A stretch of 64,000 bases of DNA from Rhodococcus sp. 1168 (lineage in GTDB: Bacteria > Actinomycetota > Actinomycetes > Mycobacteriales > Mycobacteriaceae). The translations under genes and the position numbers were made by a program. This document shows, piece by piece, positions 1-11,500 of this stretch; position 1 is the stretch's first letter; each line of letters begins with the position of its first letter. The DNA lies in the NCBI RefSeq assembly GCF_002091955.1, contig NZ_MKKY01000039.1:1-64000 (forward strand). Direction: 5' to 3'. The notes beneath the pieces were generated by a model that was not told the origin of the DNA, did not search any database, and was given only the letters and a program-made list of their open reading frames with translations.

Positions 1-1
1 G

Positions 2-3000
2 TATGTGATTTTCACGTCGGGGTCGACGGGTCGGCCGAAGGGTGTGGCGGTCTCGCATGAGGCTGTGGTGAATCAGTTGGTGTGGAAGAGGTCCGAGTTC
101 GGGTTGGGTGTCGGTGATGTGGTGTTGCTCAAGACTGCGGCGACGTTCGATTTGTCGGTGTGGGAGTTCTGGTCGGCGTTGGTCTCGGGTGCGGCGGTGG
201 TGGTGGCGTCGGTGGAGGGGCATCGGGATGCGGCGTATCTGCATGAGTTGATGGTGGCGGAGTCGGTGACGACGTTGCATGTGGTTCCGTCGATGTTGTC
301 GGCGTTGTTGGCGGTGTCGGGTGGTGTGTTGTCGAGTTCGTTGGTGCGGGTGTTGGCGATCGGTGAGGCGTTGCCGGGGGCGACTGCGCAGTGGTTCCGT
401 CGGGGTAATGCGGGTGCGTTGTTCAATTTGTATGGTCCGACGGAGGCTGCGGTGTCGGTGACGGTGCATGAGGTGGGGGCGGGTGATGTTGCGGGTGTGC
501 CTATTGGTGTGCCGGAGTGGAATACGGGTGTGTTGGTGCTCGATGAGCGGTTGCATCCGGTGCCGGTGGGTGTGTCGGGTGAGTTGTATTTGGCGGGTGT
601 GCAGTTGGCGCGTGGGTATGTGGGTCGGGTGGATTTGACGGCGGAGCGGTTTGTGGCGAATCCGTTTGTCGGTGTTGCGGGTGTGGGTGTGGGTTCTCGG
701 TTGTATCGGACGGGCGATGTGGTGCGGTGGGGTGGTTCTGGTGAGTTGGAGTATGTGGGGCGTAGTGATTTTCAGGTGAAGGTGCGTGGTTTCCGGATCG
801 AGTTGGGGGAGATCGAGTCGGCGTTGCGTGGGGTGGATGGGGTGGTCGATGTTGCGGTGGTTGCTCGGGTGGATGAGTTTGCGGGGGATCAGTTGGTGGC
901 GTATGTGGTTGGTGGTGTGGGTGTGTCTTTGGATGTGGGTGAGGTGAAGGTGGCGTTGGGTGCGGTGGTGCCGTCGTACATGGTGCCGTCGGCGTTTGTG
1001 GTGTTGGATGCGTTGCCGTTGACGGTGAATGGGAAGTTGGATCGGGCGGCGTTGCCGGCTCCGGTGTTCGAGGCTGTGGTGTTTCGGGCTCCGTCGACTC
1101 CGGTGGAGGAGGCGGTGGCGCGGGTGTTTTCGGAGGTGTTGGGTGTTGATCGTGTGGGTGTCGATGATGATTTCTTTGCGTTGGGTGGTAATTCGTTGAT
1201 TGCGACGCAGGTGGTGTCGCGGTTGGGTGTGGCGTTGGATGCGGTGGTGCCGGTGCGGTTGGTGTTCGAGGCGCCGTCGGTGGGTGGCTTGGCGGTTCGG
1301 GTGGAGCAGTCGGTGGGGTCGGGGGATCGGGTTGCGTTGGTGGCGCGGGAGCGTCCGGGTGTGGTGCCGTTGTCGTTGGCGCAGCAGCGGATGTGGTTCC
1401 TGAACCGCTTCGACACCGAATCCGCGGTCAACAACATCCCGGTGGCAGTGCGGCTGTCGGGGGCACTCGATATCGATGCCCTCAACGCGGCGGTGCGAGA
1501 TGTACTCGCTCGCCACGAGTCCTTGCGCACCGTGTATCCGGAAACCGATGGGATTGCGGCGCAGGTGATTCTCACTGTCTTGGCTGCGGCACCGACACTG
1601 GTACCGCGACAGGTGGATCAGGCCGACATTTCTCGGCGTGTCGAGCAGGTCATTTCCGCTGGATTCGATGTCACCAGCGAATTGCCGATGCGAGGCGAGC
1701 TGTTCCAGGTAGGCGCGGACGAATACGTGCTCGTTCTGGTCGCGCACCATATTTCGGCCGACGGTTGGTCGATGGGTCCGTTGACGCGCGATGTGATGGT
1801 GGCGTATGCGGCGCGTTCTGCAGGTGAGGCGCCTGGTTGGGCTCCGTTGCCGGTGCAGTACGCCGATTACGCGCTGTGGCAGCGTGAGCTTCTCGGTAGC
1901 GAGGACGATCCGGATTCGATTGCCTCGCAGCAGGTGTCGTATTGGAAGAGCGCATTGGCCGGTTTGCCGGACGAGCTGAACCTTCCGACCGACCGATCTC
2001 GCCCATCGATTCGCACCTATGAGGGCGGGAAAGTCCCGTTCCGAATCGATGCCGAGCTACATCGTGCGTTACTCGACGTTGCTCGAACGACGGGAAGTAC
2101 ACTGTTCATGGTCGTGCACACCGCGATGGCGGTGTTCCTCGCCCGCATGTCCGGCACCGATGACATCGCCATCGGCGCGCCGATCGCAGGCCGTGGCCAG
2201 TCCGAACTGGACGACATGGTGGGCATGTTCGTCAATACCCTGGTATTGCGTACGCATGTCGAGTCGGAGCGGTCGTTCGCTGAAATTCTCGCCCGAGCAA
2301 AAGAAGCGGATCTACAGGCCTTTGCGCATGCGGATATTCCGTTCGAGCGGCTCGTGGAGGTGCTCAACCCCGAACGGTCGACCACCCGTCATCCGTTGTT
2401 CCAGGTAGCGCTCTCGTTCGAGAATCTGCCCTCGACCGATCTTCAGTTACCGAACCTGCATGTCAGTGGCGTTCCGTTCGAGGCCAACATCGCGAAGTTC
2501 GATCTATCGCTCACACTTCGCGAGCATGTCCTCGCAGGCGGCGACCTCGATGGCATCTCAGCCGAGTTCTCCTACGCCACAGACATGTTCGATGAGTCGA
2601 CGATAAGCGGCTTCGCAGTGAGATTTGTCCGATTGCTCGACGACGCGGTGGCGGATCTGTCGAAGCCGGTCGGTGATTTGGCGCTTCTGGGTGCAGGTGA
2701 GGCCGGCGCTCTGACACATGCGCATGGCGGAGCAGTAGCCTCGGCCTCGACGCTGCAGGAGATATTGACGGGTGGAGTCGCCCTCGACCCCGATGCCGTA
2801 GCAGTCCGTATATCGGGTCGTTCGGTGACGTATCGCGAACTGGACGAGACTTCCTCGCAGTTCGCGCGCGTGTTGATCGGTCGCGGAGTCGGACCGGATA
2901 CCGTCGCTGCTCTTGCGTTCTCGCGATCGTACGAAATGCTCGTGAGCGTCTGGGCCGTTGCCAAGGCCGGCGGCGCTCACCTGCCCGTCGACCCGAACTA

Positions 3001-6000
3001 CCCGTCGGAGCGAATCGAGCACATGCTGTCCGATTCGGCGGCCGTCGTACGCATCACGGCGTCGGCGCACCTCGCTGCGTTGCCTGCCGGGAGTTGGATG
3101 TTGCTCGACGGAGACGAACTCCGCGAAGAGATAGCTGCGCAATCCAGCGATCCGGTCACCGATAGCGACCGCACCGCGACTTTGACAACCGATCACCCTG
3201 CTTACGTGATCTACACGTCGGGTTCGACGGGGCTGCCGAAGGGCGTCGTGGTCACCCACGCGAGTTTGCGAGGGGTACTGGATTCGGCGATCGACTTGTA
3301 CGGTGTGAGCCCGGAGAGTCGATTCCTGCACATCTGTTCACCCAGCTTCGACCCCTCTGTCCTGGAATGGATGGTTGCTTTCGCTGCTGGTGCGCGGTTG
3401 GTGATTGTTCCTTCGGACGTGATCGGCGGCCCCGATCTGGCAGAGATATTGGTCTCGGAGAAAGTGACCCACTCGATCATCACGCCTGCGGTATTGGGGA
3501 CGATGGATCCCGAGGGCATGGACAATCTTCGGGTTCTCTCCGTCGGTGGCGATGTGACCACCGCCGAACTGCTCGCTCGCTGGGCGCCGGGGCGCCGGTA
3601 CTTCAACGGTTACGGCCCGACGGAGACCACGATCATCTCCTCGTTCGCCGAGCTCGAACCGGGGCGGCCGGTCACTATCGGTGCACCGGTTCGGGGTACA
3701 TCGGCGCTGGTCCTGGACAGGCGACTGCGGCCCGTCCCGGCTGGGGTGGCAGGAGAGCTCTATCTTGCGGGCGAAGGGCTCGCTCGTGGCTACCACCAGC
3801 GGGGTTCCCTGACTGCAACCAGATTCGTTGCGGACCCGTATTCGAGTACGGGTGCGCGGATGTACCGCACCGGCGACCTCGTCAGGTGGACCGGACCGGA
3901 GGTTCGGGAACTCGAGTTCGTCGGGCGCTCGGACTTCCAGGTCAAGATTCGTGGTTTCCGCGTCGAGCTGGGAGAGGTCGACGCGGCACTTGCCGCGCAC
4001 CCATCGGTGGCGTTCTCGGCCACCCTCGGCAAGGACCTGCCCTCTGGTGCAACAGTTCTCGTGTCCTACGTGATGCCCGCGGTCGGTGCCTCGGTGGATC
4101 CGGTTGCGGTAACGGAATTCGTGCGACGGACATTGCCGTCGCACATGGTGCCGTCGTCGATCGTGATTCTGGACGAGGTTCCCTTGACCCCGGTCGGCAA
4201 ACTCGATCGCCGCGCTCTTCCTGAACCGGTGTTCGAAGAGCAGGCGTATCGGGCTGCCGAAACCGAGATCGAGGAGATCATCGCCGAGGTCTTCGCCGAT
4301 GTGTTGCGCGTGCCGAGGGTGGGAGTGGACGAGTCCTTCTTCGCGCTCGGAGGCGACAGCATCGTCTCGATTCAGCTCGTGTCGCGGGCCAAAGCTCGAG
4401 GTGTCTCCTTCACTCCGCGTGATGTGTTCGAACGCAAGTCGGTTTCCGGTCTCGCTGAAGTAGCGGTCCGACTCGAGGACGCGGACCGTGCCACGGTCTT
4501 GTCCGAACTGCCGGGTGGCGGTGTCGGCTCGATGCCACTGACTCCGATCATGCACAAGGTGACGGAAGCCGGCGGGCGCTTGGATCGATTCTCCCAGTCG
4601 GTGTCGGTCGGACTGCCTGCAGAAATCGATATGGCTCTTCTTACGGCCACCTTGACCGCAATCGTCGATCACCACGACATGTTCAGGGCGGCATACGCGA
4701 ACGGTGAAATGGCCGTTCGGGAACAGGGCAGCGTGGATGTGGGCGCGGCCATCGACAGGGTTCGCGTGGACGGTTCGATCTCGGGTGCTGATCTCGAGGC
4801 TCTGGCCTCCGACAGACTGTCCGCCGCGATGGGGCGTCTGAATCCGGCCACGGGTGCGATGATCCAGTTCGTCTGGTTCGATTTCAGCACCGGAACACCC
4901 ACCGCAGGCGACACCGATACCGTCGAGGAAAGTCGACGCGGTGTGCTGCTCATCGTGGCCCATCACTTCGTGGTGGACGGTGTCACGTGGCGGATCCTGC
5001 TTCCTGATCTCGCAGTCGCGTGGTCGCAACTCGCTGCAGGGCAGCAGGTATCGCTGCCGGTCGTTGGCACCTCGATGCGTCGGTGGTCGCATGGGCTGAT
5101 CCAGGCAGCCGCAGTGCCGTCGCGACGTCAGGAACTGCCGATCTGGAAGTCCTTGGCGAACTTCGACGATCCGCTGGTGGGTCGCAGGCCGTTCGATCCG
5201 ACGGTCGATGTCGCGGGGACCGTCGAGCGTGTCGAGGTAGAGGTTTCGGCCGCCACTACCGATGCGCTACTGACTCGCGTGCCGCGCCTCTACCGAGGGG
5301 GCGTCAACGACGGGTTGCTGGCAACCCTGGCATTGGCAGTGGCGCGGTGGCGTCGAGATCGTGGAATCTCAACCACGAGTGCGCTGTTCGCACTGGAAGG
5401 GCATGGCCGCGAGGAAGCGGTCGTTCCCGGGGCCGATCTGTCGCGGACCATCGGTTGGTTCACCAGTGCTTATCCCTTGGCGCTCGATTTGGATGGAATC
5501 GACATCGACGACGCGTTCGCCGGCGGTGCGACCGTCGGTGCGGTGGTCAAGACAGTCAAGGAGCAAATTCACCGTGTGCCCGATCGTGGGATGGGGTACG
5601 GACTGCTGAAGTATCTCGACGACGAGACCGCCGCGGAACTGGAAACGGTCCCGTCCGGTCAGATCAGCTTCAATTATCTGGGCCGGATTTCTTCGGCCGA
5701 GATTCCGGCTGAGCTGGCGGACTTCGGATGGGCTCCGACGGGTGCCCTCGGATCTTTGACCGCCTCGATGGACGAAGACATGCCCGCCAACTCGACCATC
5801 GATATCAACGCCATCGTGACCGACGGCCCCGATGGTCCGAGATTGGGTGCTACGTTCGCGTTCCCCAACGGGCTTGTGGACCGCGCGGACGTTTCCGAGT
5901 TGGCTGCTCTGTGGACCGAGGCGATGGAAGCCCTGTCCGGTCACAGCCGTACCGCAGAGGCGGGTGGCCTGACGCCGTCGGACCTGACGTTGATCGAATC

Positions 6001-8248
6001 CACTCAGGACGAGATCGATTCGTGGGAGTCTGCCTACCGAGGCGTCGAAGACGTGTGGCCTCTGACTCCGCTGCAGTCCGGGCTGTTGTTCCACGCGATG
6101 ATGACCGAATCGACGGTGGACGTCTACACGATGCAGGCTGTGCTGGACCTGTCCGGCGTCGTCGATACCGATCGGCTGCGGGCTTCCGGGCAGGCGTTGC
6201 TCGATCGCCACAGCAATCTCCGAGCCGCGTTCGTCTCCGACAGTGACGGCCGACCGGTTCAGGTGGTTCTCGGCGCTCTGGAACTCCCCTTCGACGAGAT
6301 CGACCTGATGGATGTTGCCGAGGACTCTCGACGCGCGGAGGCGAAGCGGATTCTTGTTGCTGCTCAGGCCGAGCGCTTCGATATGTCCGCGCCACCGCTG
6401 ATCAGGTTCACGCTGATCAAGGTCGCCGCGGACGCATGGCACCTGGGCATCACCAGTCACCACATCCTGCTCGACGGGTGGTCCATGCCGTTGCTCATGC
6501 AGGATCTGCTGATGCTGTACGCAGTCCGTGCCGACACGTCGGTGCTGCCCAGGGTACGACCGTTCCGGAACTTCCTGTCCTGGCTCGACGGCCGTGACCG
6601 AGAAGATTCGCTCGATCGATGGGCGGCCGCCTTCCACGGGGTGTCGGAACCGACGCTGCTCACCGAAAGCGCACGCCCCTCGGGGGCGGTGCCGGGGATC
6701 GGCAAGATCGAGGTCTCCCTGTCCGAGGAGCGCACAGCGGTGCTGACCGCGATGGCCTCGAATCTGGGTGTCACGGTCAATACTGTCGTGCAAGCTGCGT
6801 GGGGGATCCTTCTGGGGCGTCTCACCGGACGCGCGGATGTGGTCTTCGGGGCTACCGTTTCGGGACGCCCTGCCGACCTTGCAGGCGTCGAGTCGATGGT
6901 TGGACTCTTCATCAATACGCTGCCGGTTCGTGTAGATGTCGGAGACGGACACTCGCGGGCAGAGACTCTGATGCAGTTGCAAGGGCAGCAGGCGGATCTG
7001 CTCGATCACCACTACGTGGGTCTGACCGAGATTCAGCAGCGCATCGGTGTGGACCGATTGTTCGACACGCTCCTGGTGTTCGAGTCCTACCCCATCGACC
7101 GCGACGCGATCGCTGCGGCGAGTTCGGTCGATGGCTTGCAGATCACCGGGGTGGGCGTCGACGACGCCACGCATTACCCGTTGACGGTTCTGACCGTCGT
7201 CGAGGCAAGACTCGAGCTGACGTTCAAGTACCTGGACACAGTCCTCGACGGTCGGTACGTCACCGACCTGAGCCGGTGGTTCCTTCGAATTCTCGATGCG
7301 ATGATCGACGACCCGACCGCACGAGTGGGGACGATCGACTTGTTGGATGCGAACGAACGAGAGCAGGTCGTCATGGCCTCGACCGATCTGGATTCGGGCA
7401 CGCAGGGTGCGCGTCGATCCGTGGGCTCGGATATGCAGGTGCTTCCACAGGTCCTCGCGGAGATCGTGGAAGACGACCCGGAGGCTCCCGCGATGGTGTC
7501 CGGTGAGGACGAGATCAGCTACCGGGTGCTCGACGTCGCCTCGTCCAGACTTGCTCGATCGTTGATCGATCGAGGCGTCGGACCCGGAATGTCGGTTGTG
7601 GTGCACCTCCCTCGTTCGACGACGGCGATCGAGGCCTTGTGGGCAGTAGCCAAGACCGGTGCTGCGGTCATTCCCTCGCAGCCCGGGGCACACAGTTCGG
7701 TCGCCGAAGGCACCTTCGGTGTCACAGTCGAGCAGTACCGCGACACGGCACCGGCGGGTCCGACCTGGCTCGTCGTCGACGATCCCGAATTCGCCCGGGA
7801 AACAGCTTCCCGACCGCGGCATCCGGTCTCGTACTCGGACCGATTGCAGTCTCTGTCCGGAGATCACACTGCTCTCACGTTGTCTTCGGGTTCGCTCAGT
7901 CAGTCGGAATTGATGCTTCGTATCGCGGAGTACGCCGATCGATTCGAACTGGGATACGACGCCCGTAGCTTCCACTACGGGTCGTTCGATTCCGACGCGT
8001 CAATCTTCGAGGCCTTCGCGGTGACGTCGAGAGGTGGCGCGCTGATCATGGGCGAGCCGGACGTCGCCTCGGTGGCCGACCTGTTGTTCGACTCGTGGGC
8101 GACACACGCGTTCGTGCCGATCGAGGTACTCGAGCAGTCGGGTCCGGAGGATCTCGACGACCTGGTAGTCGTGATCGTCACAGATGGGCCCGCGACGGGT
8201 GATGCAGTCGAGGTATGGACGGACGGGCGGACCGTGACTCACATGTGA
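2..8248 (+). CDS. Non-ribosomal peptide synthetase NRPS1, 5' partial: (A)-T-C-A-T-E-C-A*
   Basis: This is a multimodular peptide synthetase whose start lies left of the window; the frame opens inside the A3 motif of an adenylation domain. Residues are numbered from the codon at nt 5. A1: A3 SGSTGRPKG at the start, A5 YGPTE ~142, A8 ~250, A10 NGKLDR ~342; T1 GGNSL with Ser397; C1 from ~454 with HHISADG at 581. A2: [11 protein letters not shown] ~1070, A10 ~1397; T2 GGDSI with Ser1452; epimerization domain from ~1509 with HHFVVDG at 1653; C2 of D-donor type ([10 protein letters not shown] ~2020, HHILLDG at 2152). The C-terminal ~270 residues (from ~2479) resemble the first half of an A domain but lack the A3 loop and everything from A5 on. 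By-eye specificity codes: A1 DLWHLILVSK (Ser-like at best), A2 DPLISGGIIK (unassigned; its residue should be epimerized to D). Codon use changes sharply near nt 1393. Confidence 0.95.
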   Translation, partial: YVIFTSGSTGRPKGVAVSHEAVVNQLVWKRSEFGLGVGDVVLLKTAATFDLSVWEFWSALVSGAAVVVASVEGHRDAAYLHELMVAESVTTLHVVPSMLSALLAVSGGVLSSSLVRVLAIGEALPGATAQWFRRGNAGALFNLYGPTEAAVSVTVHEVGAGDVAGVPIGVPEWNTGVLVLDERLHPVPVGVSGELYLAGVQLARGYVGRVDLTAERFVANPFVGVAGVGVGSRLYRTGDVVRWGGSGELEYVGRSDFQVKVRGFRIELGEIESALRGVDGVVDVAVVARVDEFAGDQLVAYVVGGVGVSLDVGEVKVALGAVVPSYMVPSAFVVLDALPLTVNGKLDRAALPAPVFEAVVFRAPSTPVEEAVARVFSEVLGVDRVGVDDDFFALGGNSLIATQVVSRLGVALDAVVPVRLVFEAPSVGGLAVRVEQSVGSGDRVALVARERPGVVPLSLAQQRMWFLNRFDTESAVNNIPVAVRLSGALDIDALNAAVRDVLARHESLRTVYPETDGIAAQVILTVLAAAPTLVPRQVDQADISRRVEQVISAGFDVTSELPMRGELFQVGADEYVLVLVAHHISADGWSMGPLTRDVMVAYAARSAGEAPGWAPLPVQYADYALWQRELLGSEDDPDSIASQQVSYWKSALAGLPDELNLPTDRSRPSIRTYEGGKVPFRIDAELHRALLDVARTTGSTLFMVVHTAMAVFLARMSGTDDIAIGAPIAGRGQSELDDMVGMFVNTLVLRTHVESERSFAEILARAKEADLQAFAHADIPFERLVEVLNPERSTTRHPLFQVALSFENLPSTDLQLPNLHVSGVPFEANIAKFDLSLTLREHVLAGGDLDGISAEFSYATDMFDESTISGFAVRFVRLLDDAVADLSKPVGDLALLGAGEAGALTHAHGGAVASASTLQEILTGGVALDPDAVAVRISGRSVTYRELDETSSQFARVLIGRGVGPDTVAALAFSRSYEMLVSVWAVAKAGGAHLPVDPNYPSERIEHMLSDSAAVVRITASAHLAALPAGSWMLLDGDELREEIAAQSSDPVTDSDRTATLTTDHPAYVIYTSGSTGLPKGVVVTHASLRGVLDSAIDLYGVSPESRFLHICSPSFDPSVLEWMVAFAAGARLVIVPSDVIGGPDLAEILVSEKVTHSIITPAVLGTMDPEGMDNLRVLSVGGDVTTAELLARWAPGRRYFNGYGPTETTIISSFAELEPGRPVTIGAPVRGTSALVLDRRLRPVPAGVAGELYLAGEGLARGYHQRGSLTATRFVADPYSSTGARMYRTGDLVRWTGPEVRELEFVGRSDFQVKIRGFRVELGEVDAALAAHPSVAFSATLGKDLPSGATVLVSYVMPAVGASVDPVAVTEFVRRTLPSHMVPSSIVILDEVPLTPVGKLDRRALPEPVFEEQAYRAAETEIEEIIAEVFADVLRVPRVGVDESFFALGGDSIVSIQLVSRAKARGVSFTPRDVFERKSVSGLAEVAVRLEDADRATVLSELPGGGVGSMPLTPIMHKVTEAGGRLDRFSQSVSVGLPAEIDMALLTATLTAIVDHHDMFRAAYANGEMAVREQGSVDVGAAIDRVRVDGSISGADLEALASDRLSAAMGRLNPATGAMIQFVWFDFSTGTPTAGDTDTVEESRRGVLLIVAHHFVVDGVTWRILLPDLAVAWSQLAAGQQVSLPVVGTSMRRWSHGLIQAAAVPSRRQELPIWKSLANFDDPLVGRRPFDPTVDVAGTVERVEVEVSAATTDALLTRVPRLYRGGVNDGLLATLALAVARWRRDRGISTTSALFALEGHGREEAVVPGADLSRTIGWFTSAYPLALDLDGIDIDDAFAGGATVGAVVKTVKEQIHRVPDRGMGYGLLKYLDDETAAELETVPSGQISFNYLGRISSAEIPAELADFGWAPTGALGSLTASMDEDMPANSTIDINAIVTDGPDGPRLGATFAFPNGLVDRADVSELAALWTEAMEALSGHSRTAEAGGLTPSDLTLIESTQDEIDSWESAYRGVEDVWPLTPLQSGLLFHAMMTESTVDVYTMQAVLDLSGVVDTDRLRASGQALLDRHSNLRAAFVSDSDGRPVQVVLGALELPFDEIDLMDVAEDSRRAEAKRILVAAQAERFDMSAPPLIRFTLIKVAADAWHLGITSHHILLDGWSMPLLMQDLLMLYAVRADTSVLPRVRPFRNFLSWLDGRDREDSLDRWAAAFHGVSEPTLLTESARPSGAVPGIGKIEVSLSEERTAVLTAMASNLGVTVNTVVQAAWGILLGRLTGRADVVFGATVSGRPADLAGVESMVGLFINTLPVRVDVGDGHSRAETLMQLQGQQADLLDHHYVGLTEIQQRIGVDRLFDTLLVFESYPIDRDAIAAASSVDGLQITGVGVDDATHYPLTVLTVVEARLELTFKYLDTVLDGRYVTDLSRWFLRILDAMIDDPTARVGTIDLLDANEREQVVMASTDLDSGTQGARRSVGSDMQVLPQVLAEIVEDDPEAPAMVSGEDEISYRVLDVASSRLARSLIDRGVGPGMSVVVHLPRSTTAIEALWAVAKTGAAVIPSQPGAHSSVAEGTFGVTVEQYRDTAPAGPTWLVVDDPEFARETASRPRHPVSYSDRLQSLSGDHTALTLSSGSLSQSELMLRIAEYADRFELGYDARSFHYGSFDSDASIFEAFAVTSRGGALIMGEPDVASVADLLFDSWATHAFVPIEVLEQSGPEDLDDLVVVIVTDGPATGDAVEVWTDGRTVTHM

Positions 8249-8558
8249 CCCTCGACCTGCGCTGTGGGCTCGTGAGGTAACGGAATACGCCTGAAACCGG
8301 ATAGATGTCCGAGGCGTGCGAACCCGGTCACGGTCGGCTCGAATCGATCGTGTGGCGGTGAGCTGAGCCGGGCTCGCTAAACTTGCTCTGCGCGTTCTAC
8401 CCCGGGACGGCCGTTCGACAGTGGGCTGTCAGTTCAGCCATGTCTTTTCGGCGTCTCGGGGAGAGTCCGAGCCGAGACCATCGAACTTTTCGACAACGAA
8501 GGTGATCCGCATACATGACGTTCCGTACCCGGCCAGATCGAACACAGGGCTCGACGAC
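8249..8558. other. Intergenic gap between NRPS1 and NRPS2
   Basis: This stretch of about 310 bases carries no convincing gene. A GTG at 8421 is in frame with NRPS2 and would add 46 residues, but that extension is unlike the N-termini of NRPS3 and NRPS4. No strong hairpin or -35/-10 pair was seen, so NRPS1 and NRPS2 may be cotranscribed. The missing second half of the NRPS1 terminal A-like domain is not found here in any frame, which argues against a simple frameshift. Confidence 0.5.
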
Positions 8559-11500
8559 ATGAGTGCGAGTGAATCCCGCAGTCGGGTCGACGGTGCTACC
8601 CGTGGAAGCGGTCGCCGGTCACGAGGAGAACGTCCCAGCCGTCGCCACGGCGTCCGGACAGAGCTACTTCCGCAGCTGCTGACGAGTGCCGTCGAAACAG
8701 CAGGCGATTCGATTGCGCTGATGTCCTCAGGAATCTCGCTCAGCTACCGCGAGCTCGACGAACGGTCGTCGAAGCTGGCCAGAGCGCTCATCGAACGAGG
8801 GGTCGGTCCCGGCGACCGAGTCGCGCTGGCTCTTCCGAGGTCGGTCGAATCCGTCCTCGCGGTGTGGGCAGTCGCCAAAAGCGGAGCGGCATTCGTACCG
8901 GTGGATCCGAATTATCCTCCCGATCGAACACAGCACATGGTGACCGATTCGGGAGCCGTACTCGGTCTCACCCTCGAATCGTTCGCAGCAGGCCTTCCCA
9001 GCGGTGTCGACTGGCTCGCGCTGGACGAGCCGAGCCTTGCAGCGGCCGTCGAGTGTTACCCAGCGCACCCGATCTCCTATGCGGATCGGGTGCGACCACT
9101 GCTCGAGTCGCATGCGGCCTACATCATCTACACGTCCGGATCGACAGGGCTGCCCAAGGGCGTCGTGGTGACCCATTCCGGTCTCGGACCGCTCGTGGCG
9201 GCGGAGCGACCGCACTATGGTCTCTCATCCGACTCTCGGATGCTGCACGTCTGTTCGCCCAGTTTCGACGTGTCGGTCCTCGAATTACTGCTCGCGTTCA
9301 CCTCCGGCGCGACGCTCGTGGTGGCTCCGCCGTCGATCGGGGGCGGCGAGGAATTGGCCGATCTGCTCCGTGAGAAGCAGGTCACTCACGTACTCATCAC
9401 GCCGGGAGCGCTGGGTTCGGTCGACCCGAACGGCCTTCCCGACCTCGAAGCGGTCGTCGTGGCCGGCGACACCTTCACCGGTGAACTGGTGACGAGATGG
9501 GTCGGCGCCGAACGAGGCGCGGGATTGCCGCAGCGACTGTTCTTCAACGGTTATGGACCTACCGAAGCGACCATCCTGGCAACAAGTACGGTGCCTCTAG
9601 TGGTGGGCGAAGCGCCGGTCATCGGCACACCGATCCCAGGTGTCGGTGCATTCGTGCTCGACAACCGGCTCCGTCCAGTTCCGGCAGGAGTCAGTGGCGA
9701 GCTCTACCTAGCGGGTGCGCAGCTCGCCGAGGGATACAACAAGCGATCAGCGTTGACTTCGGAACGATTCGTCGCCAATCCGTTCCCCGAAGCGACGGCA
9801 ACCGGGCAGAATGCCTCGGGAACCGGCACCCGCTTGTATCGCACCGGAGATGTCGTCCGACGTGACTCCGAGGGCATCATCCACTACCTCGGCCGTAGTG
9901 ACTTTCAGGTCAAGATTCGTGGCTTCCGGATCGAGTTGGGTGAAGTCGACAGCACGCTCGCCACTCATCCGCATGTGCAGTTCGCTGCTACCGTCGGCCG
10001 CGAACTTCCGTCCGGTGAAACAGCATTGGTGTCGTACGTACAACCCACTGCAGGTGTGGACTTCGACACCGACGAGCTTGTCGAACACCTCGGCCGCACG
10101 TTGCCCGCACACATGATTCCGGCCCAGATCATCGAGCTGGATTCGGTTCCGCTCACTCCGGTCGGCAAGCTCGACCGGGCAGCATTACCGGAGCCGGTCT
10201 TTGCCGGCAAGGAATTCGTGGCGCCGGTCACCGAGTTGGAGATAACTGTCGCAGAGATCTTTGCCGAGGTGCTCGGAGTCGAGCGCGTCGGCAGAACCGA
10301 CTCGTTCCTCGATCTGGGCGGAAACTCCCTCGTTGCAACCCGGTTGGTTGCGCGTCTCGGCGCGGCCCTGGACGTCAAAGTGCCGGTTCCGCTGCTCTTC
10401 GGAAATCCAGCTGTCGGTGACCTCGCTCGTGAGATCGAGTTGCGATCACTTGGTGACGCACATGCTGCTCTGGCTCCACGCGACCGGCCCGACCGGATTC
10501 CGCTCTCGCTCGCCCAGCAGCGGATGTGGTTCCTGAACAGATTCGATACCGCATCCGCGGTGAACAATATCCCGGTTGCGATTCGGTTGTCCGGCCGGCT
10601 CGATACGAGCGCGTTGTTCCATTCCATCCGCGACCTGATCGAACGACACGAATCTCTTCGAACGTCGTACCCGGACCACGACGGCGTCGGATTTCAGAGC
10701 ATCGGTTCCGTGGACGACGTTCTTGCAGAGCTCACTCCGGTCATCGTCGATCCGGATGATGTCACCGCCGTTGTGATGGATACGGTGTCGAGCGGATTCG
10801 ATGTCACAACCCAAGTGCCCCTTCGGGTGCGGCTGCTCCAGGTCTCGGCCGAGGAGCACATTCTGGTTTTCGTGGTACATCACATCTCCGGCGACGGAGT
10901 TTCGATGGGGCCCCTGACTCGCGACGTAATGACGGCATATCACGCCCGAACGCAGAACACGGTGCCCGACCTCGCGCCGTTACCCGTTCAGTACGCGGAC
11001 TACACCCTGTGGCAGCGCGACATACTCGGATCCGAACTAGAGTCGGATTCGGTCATCTCCGATCAGATCGAGTACTGGACGAAGGCGTTGGCGGACCTTC
11101 CGACGGAGCTATCGCTGCCGTTCGATCGCCCCCGGCCTGCGGTCGCGTCGAATCTCGGTGCCACACATACGTTCACAATCGATGCCGATACGCATCGGCA
11201 GATGCGGTCTTTGGCGACGGCATCGGGCGCCAGCGTGTTCATGGTTGTTCACGCGGCACTCGCCGTGTTGCTGTCACGGCTTTCGGACTCCACCGATATC
11301 GTCGTGGGCACACCCGTAGCGGGTCGCGGTGACGAGGCCCTCGACAACCTCATCGGCATGTTCGTCAATACGCTCGTGCTTCGTACCGATACCTCGCCGA
11401 ACCTCCGTTTCCGTGAACTGTTGGACGCCGCACGTGGGGTGGATCTCGAGGCGTTTGCTCATGCCGATCTGCCGTTCGAGCGGCTGGTGGAGATTCTGGA

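Noticed and set aside
5369..7975. 868-residue open frame on the minus strand opposite NRPS1
   Set aside because: It lies entirely antisense to clear E, C and A* domains, has Arg/His/Gln-rich composition with no recognisable motif, and is the expected shadow of high-GC coding DNA.
8249..8558. Frameshift or assembly error splitting one NRPS gene into NRPS1 and NRPS2
   Set aside because: The gap contains no remaining A-domain or carrier sequence, NRPS2 starts with a complete A domain, and the same arrangement recurs between NRPS2 and NRPS3.
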